Below are positions 1 through 6,677 of a DNA stretch of 64,000 nt, one piece after another. The stretch's first letter is position 1, and each line of letters begins with the position of its first letter. The translations under genes were made by a program, and so were the position numbers. Where the stretch lies: the NCBI GenBank assembly GCA_026391255.1, contig JAPLDU010000079.1:1-64000 (forward strand), given 5' to 3'. The stretch is from Bacteroidia bacterium. Its GTDB lineage: Bacteria; Bacteroidota; Bacteroidia; Bacteroidales; JAPLDU01. A model generated the notes under the pieces. The model did no database searches and had not been told where the DNA came from. It worked only from the letters and a program-made list of their open reading frames with translations.

Positions 1-675
1 GCTAAAAAATTCATGATCTCCTGTTTTGACGGAGGTTTCTGTATGGCTTTCAAATCTGATATTTCCGACAATGGCAGCCTTGTGAATGGTAAATTTACCG
101 GCGGTCCCGTCTGGAAAAGCATCTGGAAAGCCGAACGCGACGAAGCTATTCATTTGCCAGATGCATATTCATTAGTAACGGTCAAAAACCCTGATCTTCC
201 GTTCAGCTTTTCTTTTACTGATCTTCATGGTAAACGACTGAATTCGGAAGATGCACGGTTTAAAAACAAGGTGATAATTATCCAGGTAATGGGCAGCTGG
301 TGCGCCAATTGTAAAGATGAGACTTTCCTTTTCAAAGATTTTTATTCAAAATACCACGAAAAAGGTCTTGAGATTGTCGGATTATCTTTCGAAACAAAAG
401 ATTCGGTTGTATCAAAAAATCGTATCGATCGTTTTGTCAAATATATCGGGATAAATTATCCGATTCTTTATGCAGGCGAAGCCAGCCGGGATAACAGGAA
501 TAAAGTACTTTCCAACCTGGAAGGAAGCATTGCTTATCCCACTACCCTCTTCATTGACAAAAAAGGAAAGATCAGGAAAGTTCATACCGGGTTCAGCGGA
601 CCAGCCACAGGAAAGGAATATACCGATTATGTGAAGCATACAACAGGGCTGATTGAACAATTGCTTAATGAATAA
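1..675 (+). CDS. Thioredoxin-like (TlpA/peroxiredoxin family) protein, 5' truncated by window edge
   Basis: Reading frame is open to the first base, so the N-terminus lies outside the window; an internal ATG at 13 is probably not the start. The visible part holds a thioredoxin fold: a beta strand, then the active-site WCANC (CxxC) motif, and later the cis-proline segment AYPTTLFID near the C-terminus. This is the layout of TlpA/ResA-type envelope thiol-disulfide oxidoreductases, which in Bacteroidota are usually exported and often preceded by a DUF4369-like domain. A role in periplasmic or surface disulfide reduction is inferred from the family; the substrate is not visible. The stop codon is followed at once by a copy of the dispersed palindromic repeat. 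Confidence 0.8.
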   Translation, partial: AKKFMISCFDGGFCMAFKSDISDNGSLVNGKFTGGPVWKSIWKAERDEAIHLPDAYSLVTVKNPDLPFSFSFTDLHGKRLNSEDARFKNKVIIIQVMGSWCANCKDETFLFKDFYSKYHEKGLEIVGLSFETKDSVVSKNRIDRFVKYIGINYPILYAGEASRDNRNKVLSNLEGSIAYPTTLFIDKKGKIRKVHTGFSGPATGKEYTDYVKHTTGLIEQLLNE

Positions 676-832
676 ACAACCAAACAAGAAATCACAAATC
701 TCAAAATACAAATAACAAATAAATATCATTCCATAAAATGTCAAACTCAAAATAGTTTATTTCGTATTTGAAATTTTGATATTGTTGTTTATTTGTTTTT
801 TGTGATTTATTGTTTGGAATTTTTTGCAAAAC
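676..832 (+). repeat. Dispersed A/T-rich palindromic repeat, family R1, copy A
   Basis: Begins directly after the stop codon at 675. Left arm (ATCACAAATCTCAAAATAC...) is the imperfect reverse complement of the right arm (...TTTGTTTTTTGTGATTTATT), with arms of about 45 nt. Other copies are at 6419-6610, 17241-17440, 34389-34640 and 43120-43290. No ORF is conserved in it. Confidence 0.85.
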
Positions 833-880
833 AGCTTCAGAATTTCAAAAATAAAATATTTATAAATGCATCCTTTTGTT

Positions 881-888
881 TATTTTTG
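881..888 (+). promoter_or_regulatory. Bacteroidota-type -7 promoter element for the T9SS protein gene at 921
   Basis: TATTTTTG fits the TAnnTTTG -7 consensus of the Bacteroidota housekeeping sigma factor and sits about 33 nt before the ATG at 921. No clear TTTG -33 box is visible. Confidence 0.5.
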
Positions 889-920
889 CGTCTAATTAAA
901 ACTAACTTAATATTATTGAT

Positions 921-3176
921 ATGAAAAAAATTTACTTCGCTTTAGTATTAATATTTATTGCAACTGCTTCATTTGCATATAATTTTACTGTAACAGGTAT
1001 AGTGACCGATCAAAGCAACTTACCAGTAGCTAATCAAACGGTTGTGATCATGCCGGCTGACAGTATGAATACAAGCCTGCCAACTGTCAACGCTCTTACC
1101 GGCACAGATGGCGTATTTGCCGCCACACTTACTTTCCAGGGCAACGAGGTGCATGCTTACATTGTTTATACATATAGCATTTGCAGTGATGGTACTTACC
1201 AGTATTACAACCAGAATATTATGACCAGCGGTGCATCAGTCACTGTTAGTTTTGTAATATGTAATAACAATCCTGTGACAACCTGCCAGGCCAGTTTTAC
1301 CTGGGATACCAATACCCCCATTATGTGCGGCGCACTTGGCACGGGTTATAATTTTTACAGTACTTCCACTTCTACAGGAAATATTACTAACTATGTCTGG
1401 ATGATTAACGGGCAGGCATTTCCTACTGAGAATGTAACAACCTGCCTGTTACCCGGTATTAATAACGTTTGCCTGGTAATATACACCGATAACAATTGCA
1501 CCGATAGCACCTGCCAGTCGATTATTGTTGGCGATTCGACCAACACAGGCTGCCAGGCAGCTTACACATATACAATTACAAATAACGTGGTACATTTCCT
1601 TGATGCTTCCACCGGAACACCAACCACCTGGACGTGGAGCTTCGGCGACGGCACTTCTTCCGATTCACCAAATCCTGAACATACTTACAGTACATCCGGG
1701 ACATATTCGGTATGTCTTTCCATTGTAACTGCTTCCGGTTGCTCTAATTATTACTGCCAGACAATTCAGATCGGAGGATCAGATTGCAATGCAGCATTTC
1801 ACTTTGAGATGGATCCAAATGACTGTCCAACCTGTGTTCATTTTATAAATACATCTGTTCCTTCAGGGCAGTTTACCAGCACATGGTATTTTGGCAATAA
1901 TATTATCTCAGCCGAGACAAGTCCTGTTCACCAGTTTCCTGAACCAGGCACATATGGTGTCTGCCTTACTATAACATCAGCCAATGGGTGTACAAGTACC
2001 GCCTGTGATACCGTGATTGTTGGCGGTGGAACAAACGGTTGCCAGGCCAGTTTTGAAGTTGTTCTGGATGGAACTACTTTTAATTATCATTTTACAAATA
2101 CATCCACTCCTCAGAATAATACTTTTGTTTGTTTATGGAATTTTGGTGACAGCACCACTTCTGATGCTCAGAATCCGACTCATGAGTTTGCTGTTGCAGG
2201 ATTATATACAGTCTGTCTGACCATCACAACCGCAGATGGCAGTTGCAGTAATGTAAGCTGCCAGACCATCAATGTCGGAGCAACAGGCAATTATTCCGTA
2301 ACCGGAAATGTCCTGGCCGGTGATTCTCTTATTAACGGAGGCATTGTCGTCCTGATGGGAAATGATGGTTCGATGTATTCAGCAAATATCAGCGCCACCG
2401 GTCATTTTGAGCTTCACAACATTCCCGGCGGAACTTACATCCTGTATGCCATCCCGTCTTATATTTCTTATCCTCTTTATGCACCCACCTATTATGAACA
2501 TGCTTTATACTGGATGGATGCAACCCAGATCAACCTTACTGCTAATTTAAGTGATGCAAATATTCATCTGGTAGGTTTCAACAGCCCGATAGCAGGCACT
2601 GGCGGGATAAATGGCAGTGTGATCTGGTACAACTCCAAGAGCATGCCGGTTTATAAAAACCTGCTCAATCATTCAGTTGCCGGGATCACCATTCTGCTCC
2701 TTGATCAATATAATAACCTGGTGGAGTTTTTACCAACTGATGCCGGTGGAAATTTCTCATTCAGTAATCTTCCGTTCGGAACATATAAAGTATATCCTGA
2801 AATTGCAGGTTACTCAACTTATTCATCCACATTTGTCCTTAATGAATCCAATACTACTGTGTCTGGTTTAACTGTCATCATCAACGGAACAACCATTACT
2901 GTTGGTATTGATGAAGTGACTCCCGGCGGATTCGGTATTTCCGCTTCTCCAAACCCGGTGAAAGAAACACTGAACCTTAATATTACCGGCAACGGTAGCA
3001 GTCTCAGCCTTAGCATTCTTAATATTACCGGACAGGTTGTTTACAGGGAAAACATGCTCAACTTGCCGACAAGTGATCAGAAACAAATTGACGTTTCTAA
3101 ATTACCGGTTGGCCTCTATTTCGTGAAGGCTGAATTTGAAAATGCCGCACCTGTTATTATCAGGTTTGTAAAATAA
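921..3176 (+). CDS. Secreted multidomain PKD-repeat protein with type IX secretion C-terminal domain
   Basis: A 751-residue protein with a clear signal peptide (residues 1-19, hydrophobic core FALVLIFIATASFA). Residues ~20-110 look like a transthyretin/carboxypeptidase-regulatory beta domain. Then come four Cys-rich PKD-like modules, each opening with C-x-A-x-F (about 118, 210, 290 and 375) and carrying WxFGD-type motifs such as WSFGDGTS. Two further regulatory-like beta domains follow (~455-545 and ~565-660). The last ~75 residues (SPNPVKETLNL..., ending IIRFVK) match a Por secretion-system sorting domain, so the protein is expected to be exported by the type IX system and anchored or released at the surface. 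Enzymatic function is not evident; an adhesive or structural role is inferred. Confidence 0.85.
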   Translation: MKKIYFALVLIFIATASFAYNFTVTGIVTDQSNLPVANQTVVIMPADSMNTSLPTVNALTGTDGVFAATLTFQGNEVHAYIVYTYSICSDGTYQYYNQNIMTSGASVTVSFVICNNNPVTTCQASFTWDTNTPIMCGALGTGYNFYSTSTSTGNITNYVWMINGQAFPTENVTTCLLPGINNVCLVIYTDNNCTDSTCQSIIVGDSTNTGCQAAYTYTITNNVVHFLDASTGTPTTWTWSFGDGTSSDSPNPEHTYSTSGTYSVCLSIVTASGCSNYYCQTIQIGGSDCNAAFHFEMDPNDCPTCVHFINTSVPSGQFTSTWYFGNNIISAETSPVHQFPEPGTYGVCLTITSANGCTSTACDTVIVGGGTNGCQASFEVVLDGTTFNYHFTNTSTPQNNTFVCLWNFGDSTTSDAQNPTHEFAVAGLYTVCLTITTADGSCSNVSCQTINVGATGNYSVTGNVLAGDSLINGGIVVLMGNDGSMYSANISATGHFELHNIPGGTYILYAIPSYISYPLYAPTYYEHALYWMDATQINLTANLSDANIHLVGFNSPIAGTGGINGSVIWYNSKSMPVYKNLLNHSVAGITILLLDQYNNLVEFLPTDAGGNFSFSNLPFGTYKVYPEIAGYSTYSSTFVLNESNTTVSGLTVIINGTTITVGIDEVTPGGFGISASPNPVKETLNLNITGNGSSLSLSILNITGQVVYRENMLNLPTSDQKQIDVSKLPVGLYFVKAEFENAAPVIIRFVK

Positions 3177-3210
3177 GCCTGCAGATTAAGAATAAAACCT
3201 GTTTATCGTC

Positions 3211-3240
3211 AAAAGCCCCGGCCATTCCCGGGGCTTTTGT
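3211..3240 (+). terminator. Rho-independent-type terminator after the T9SS protein
   Basis: GC-rich hairpin AAAAGCCCCGG / CCGGGGCTTTT around a short loop, 35 nt after the stop codon, followed by T-rich sequence. Because its arms are A- and T-flanked it could also serve the convergent genes on the other strand. Confidence 0.8.
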
Positions 3241-3282
3241 TATTAAATTTCATGCCGGATGAAATCAGGCCTCATGTACTTG

Positions 3283-3486
3283 TCAAATATCAGTCTCATC
3301 AAGAACAAACAACGCATTGACAGGCTTTTCAAAATACCTGGATAACTTTAATGCCAGGATAGTGGAAGGAACATATTTACCTGTCTCAATTGCATTGATG
3401 GCCTGCCGTGAAACCCCGATGGCCTTTGCCAGTTCTTCCTGTGTGATGTTCTTCACGGCTCTTTCTATTTTTAACCGGTTATTCAT
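3283..3486 (-). CDS. XRE-family HTH transcriptional regulator (small)
   Basis: A 67-residue protein made almost entirely of a Cro/C1-type helix-turn-helix: residues ~10-31 contain ITQEELAKAIGVSRQAINAIE, followed by the typical P-S-x-x-x-A-L-K-L-S third-helix region and FEKPVNALF. This is the compact single-domain form often paired with a small membrane protein. Its start overlaps the end of the upstream membrane-protein gene (3479-3961) by 8 nt, so the two are expected to be translated together. Autoregulation through the palindrome at 3993-4030 is inferred. Target genes are not visible. Confidence 0.85.
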   Translation of the reverse strand: MNNRLKIERAVKNITQEELAKAIGVSRQAINAIETGKYVPSTILALKLSRYFEKPVNALFVLDETDI

Positions 3487-3961
3487 TGTTCAGACTTTTT
3501 TTTGATTTATATAAAACATAAAAAAACCTGATGATAAAGATGACCATGAATGCAATCAGGCTAAACAGAGCAATGTAAATGAAGAATACCCCGTAAACAA
3601 ACAAGACTGTCAGGATGAAAATGGAAAATGTAATGTACACCGCCCACAGCAGGGATTCCAACCTAAGCCTGAGGGTGAATTCGTCTTCGGATTTCAGACG
3701 GGAAAAACCAATGAACAGGCAACCCGCCACAAAAAACGTCATGAATAATTCAAACTGAATATCATCATACTTAATACCAAAAAACGGACGATGCGCATTT
3801 TCAAACGGAATACCGGAATCGTAAATATAAAAAACCGGCACATGCTTTAGAAATGCAATTTCTCCGAAAATACTAACCCATAAAACCAACAGTATGGCAA
3901 TACCACAAAGTATCCAGCCGTACTTTTTAATACTGCGGGGAAACAAAAGTTTTGTCTTCAT
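3479..3961 (-). CDS. Small integral membrane protein paired with XRE regulator
   Basis: A 160-residue protein with about four hydrophobic segments (residues ~15-35, ~70-90, ~103-122 and ~127-150) and a Lys-rich C-terminus (YKSKKSLNNE). No catalytic motif is recognised. The last 8 nt overlap the start of the XRE gene, which argues for one bicistronic mRNA. Pairs of a small membrane protein and a single-domain XRE regulator are common in Bacteroidota and Firmicutes; the membrane partner may sense an envelope signal, but this is inference. I cannot name the DUF with confidence. Confidence 0.7.
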   Translation of the reverse strand: MKTKLLFPRSIKKYGWILCGIAILLVLWVSIFGEIAFLKHVPVFYIYDSGIPFENAHRPFFGIKYDDIQFELFMTFFVAGCLFIGFSRLKSEDEFTLRLRLESLLWAVYITFSIFILTVLFVYGVFFIYIALFSLIAFMVIFIIRFFYVLYKSKKSLNNE

Positions 3962-3992
3962 ATCAATAAATTTAAATTATAATATGAACGCA

Positions 3993-4030
3993 AATGTAAT
4001 GCATAAGTTGCATATTGCAATGCATACATT
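3993..4030 (-). promoter_or_regulatory. Candidate operator palindrome upstream of the membrane protein/XRE operon
   Basis: AATGTAATGCAT (3993-4004) faces ATGCATACATT (4020-4030), which is inverted with a one-base indel. Between them is a perfect inverted repeat TTGCA-TAT-TGCAA (4008-4020). It lies 32-69 nt before the operon start. Nested dyads at this distance suit binding by a dimeric HTH regulator such as the XRE protein of the operon. Confidence 0.45.
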
Positions 4031-4340
4031 ACAAAATGTAAGCCTGAGATGTCATTTTTAATCTGATTTTAATCTTGTATCTTAATGAATATCTTTAATT
4101 AGCACAAAGAAATAATCAGGTAAAAATTTATTCTTACTTTGACCTGTTAAACATATGACCCGGCTGGCCGAATTCATCAACCTGTCAGGATGTAAATTCT
4201 TTAATAATAAGTGCGAAGCATAAAAAATAAATTCCTTATCAACGAATTGCTGTGTGAGTGAAGTCGAGGAACGAGACGGAACGAGTTCAATTCGTTAAGT
4301 CTTTTTTGCATACTTTTTGTGACGACAAAAAGTATGAAGA
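4031..4340. other. Intergenic region before ispG with two hairpins
   Basis: No gene seen. It holds a -7-like TTACTTTG at about 4134-4141, a long-loop stem AACGAATTG/CAATTCGTT (4241-4249 with 4288-4296), and a perfect 12-bp stem at 4309-4336. The ispG leader would be about 200 nt if the -7-like box is used. Confidence 0.5.
4309..4336 (+). other. Perfect 12-bp inverted repeat with 4-nt loop directly before the ispG ATG
   Basis: CATACTTTTTGT, loop GACG, ACAAAAAGTATG. The stem ends four bases before the first ATG of ispG (4341). In RNA it would lie over the initiation region, so it may be a translational control hairpin, a terminator, or a mobile-repeat relic. Confidence 0.6.
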
Positions 4341-6329
4341 ATGAAATGTAAAAAAAAAATTGGTAAAAATTCATACATAGTGACTAATATTCAGGATCAG
4401 AAAATGTTTGATACTTCAGTAACCGGGCCTGACAAGGCAGGTATCAGTCCGGAAAATTCTCAATTTCGCAGCAGCGAAGTGATGATTGGGAATGTCCCTC
4501 TGGGAGCAGGTAATCCGATCAGGATCCAGTCCATGACCAACACACTCACCTCAGATATCAGCGGCACGGTTGAGCAGGCAATCAGGATCTTTGATGCCGG
4601 GGCTGATTATGTCAGGATCACCGTACCAACTGTGAAAGATGCACGAACCCTTGAAATAATCAGGAATGAATTGCATCTCAGAGGATACACCAAACCACTG
4701 ATCGCCGATGTGCATTTCAACCCTGAAATTGCTGAAGTGGCTGCATGTTTTGTTGAAAAAGTGAGAATTAACCCTGGTAATTATTCAGATAAAAAGAACA
4801 CAGAACAGGATAGATTTACTGAAGATAAATACTATAGTGATCTTAAAACCATACGGGAGAAATTATTTCGCCTGATTGCCATCTGCCGGGAACATAATAC
4901 AGCTCTCCGGATTGGCACTAACCATGGCTCATTGTCTGATCGTATTGTCAGCCGTTATGGTGATACACCTGCAGGAATGGTAGAAGCAACTATGGAATTC
5001 CTGAGAATATGCAGGGATGAACAATTCCATCATGTGGTAGTATCGCTAAAATCAAGCAACGTCAGAGTGATGGTCAATGCAAACAGACTGATGGTAAAGC
5101 GTATGATGGATGAAGGGATGAATTATCCTCTTCACCTCGGAGTTACAGAAGCCGGGGAAGGTGAAGATGGCAGAATTAAATCTGCTGTCGGAATCGGCGC
5201 CCTGTTGACTGACAATATTGGCGATACCATCCGGATATCCCTCACCGAAGCGCCCGAAGACGAAATTCCAGTTGCCAGGATTCTCGTGGAAATGTACCCT
5301 CGCAATTATCAAAAATTAAATGATTTCCCTGTATATGATTTGTCATTTGGTTTCGAACGCCGGAAAACCCTTGCTGTCCGGAATATCGGTGATGCATACC
5401 CGCCTGTAGTGATCGCAGATTTCAGTAATGAAAAGGCGTTCACCCCCCAGCAACTTGAGGATGCCGGCTATCAATACGATGAACAATATCATAAATGGAA
5501 TAAAACAAACCTTGCTGCCGATTTTATTTACACCGGTGATACTATTCCCGGTAAACCCATCACAGGCATAACCGGGTTTATCTGTAATTATCAGGTCTGG
5601 TCATTATTGCACACTGATTACGAAAATGTTTTTCCTGTCTTTGATCTTCATGAATTCCTCTCCATTAAACAAAAATCGCTTGTACTTAATTTTGTAAGAA
5701 TAGAATTTACAGAGCTAACGGATGATGTCATTAAAAAGATAAAATCAGACCTTTCTGTAGTTCTGATCACCGGTAATTCCGGCCATTTCAGTACTTCAGG
5801 AACCAGGTCATTCTTCCGTAAGCTGGCTGTTGCTGACTGTAAAACTCCGGTCTTTCTCCGATGGTCGTACAATTCTTCCGGTCTTACTGATTTTCAGTTA
5901 AGAAGTTCCAGTGATACCGGAACTTTTTTCATTGACGGGATGGCTGATGGAATCTGGCTTTATTCTGAAAATCCATCCATCTCAAAACAAAATATCAATT
6001 CAACGGCTTTCAGTATTCTCCAGGCATGCAGGACAAGAATCACCAGAACTGAATTTATTTCATGCCCTTCATGTGGAAGAACATTGTTTGATATACAGAA
6101 GGTAACTACCCGTATCCGTAATAAAACAGCTCATTTGAAAAACCTTAAGATAGCAGTGATGGGATGTATCGTGAACGGTCCGGGTGAGATGGCTGATGCT
6201 GATTACGGTTATGTAGGCGCCGGACCCGGAAAAATTACACTGTACAAGGGAAAGGAGATTATGAAAAAAAACGTACCCGAAGAAACTGCGGTTGATGAAC
6301 TGCTGGCGCTGATCAACAAATTTACCTGA
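4341..6329 (+). CDS. ispG: 4-hydroxy-3-methylbut-2-en-1-yl diphosphate synthase (long form)
   Basis: Converts MEcPP to HMBPP in the MEP isoprenoid pathway. The N-terminal TIM barrel is recognised from NPIRIQSMTNT, the DVHFN motif and the VRINPGN motif. An inserted domain of some 250 residues precedes the C-terminal [4Fe-4S] domain; this long architecture is typical of Bacteroidota, Chlamydia and plants. Cluster ligands are C575 and C578 (CPSC) and C609 (MGCIVNGPGE). The length of 662 residues fits the long family. The first ATG is at 4341; an in-frame ATG at 4404 would remove 21 Lys/Asn-rich residues without obvious homology and is also plausible. Confidence 0.95.
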   Translation: MKCKKKIGKNSYIVTNIQDQKMFDTSVTGPDKAGISPENSQFRSSEVMIGNVPLGAGNPIRIQSMTNTLTSDISGTVEQAIRIFDAGADYVRITVPTVKDARTLEIIRNELHLRGYTKPLIADVHFNPEIAEVAACFVEKVRINPGNYSDKKNTEQDRFTEDKYYSDLKTIREKLFRLIAICREHNTALRIGTNHGSLSDRIVSRYGDTPAGMVEATMEFLRICRDEQFHHVVVSLKSSNVRVMVNANRLMVKRMMDEGMNYPLHLGVTEAGEGEDGRIKSAVGIGALLTDNIGDTIRISLTEAPEDEIPVARILVEMYPRNYQKLNDFPVYDLSFGFERRKTLAVRNIGDAYPPVVIADFSNEKAFTPQQLEDAGYQYDEQYHKWNKTNLAADFIYTGDTIPGKPITGITGFICNYQVWSLLHTDYENVFPVFDLHEFLSIKQKSLVLNFVRIEFTELTDDVIKKIKSDLSVVLITGNSGHFSTSGTRSFFRKLAVADCKTPVFLRWSYNSSGLTDFQLRSSSDTGTFFIDGMADGIWLYSENPSISKQNINSTAFSILQACRTRITRTEFISCPSCGRTLFDIQKVTTRIRNKTAHLKNLKIAVMGCIVNGPGEMADADYGYVGAGPGKITLYKGKEIMKKNVPEETAVDELLALINKFT

Positions 6330-6418
6330 CAAAAATAAACATTGACCGCCTGGTATGGTCTGTTTAAAGAATATTGTGAATACATGTTAAATTATTAGGA
6401 GCCCACCTGGATGAGCCA

Positions 6419-6610
6419 GAACCAAACAAGAAATCACAAATCTCAAAATACAAATAACAAATAAATATCAATTAACAAAATGACAAATTCAAAACCGGTG
6501 GATCAAAGTAGTTTGTTTCGTATTTGAAATTTTAGTATTGTTTATTATTTGTTTTTTGTGATTTATTTTTTGGATTTTTTGCCAAAACTCGTCAAGATTT
6601 CAGAAATTAG
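6419..6610 (+). repeat. Dispersed palindromic repeat, family R1, copy B
   Basis: Same orientation as copy A and 90 nt after the ispG stop codon. It ends with the conserved flank CGTCAAGATTTCAGAAATTAG that is also seen, in either orientation, in copies C, D and E. It fills most of the 6330-6677 intergenic region, where nothing else but the promoter of the next gene is visible. Confidence 0.85.
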
Positions 6611-6642
6611 ATACTAGCAGCATTTTAATTAAAATAAGCTCG

Positions 6643-6650
6643 TATTTTTG
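6643..6650 (+). promoter_or_regulatory. -7 promoter element for the M16 peptidase gene
   Basis: TATTTTTG fits TAnnTTTG and lies 28 nt before the ATG at 6678. It overlaps the upstream in-frame TTG at 6648, which supports choosing the later ATG as the start. Confidence 0.55.
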
Positions 6651-6677
6651 CACCGTTTAAAATTTAATATCCTAATT

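Noticed and set aside
412-750. 112-codon minus-strand ORF
   Set aside because: Antisense shadow of the thioredoxin-like gene plus part of R1 copy A.
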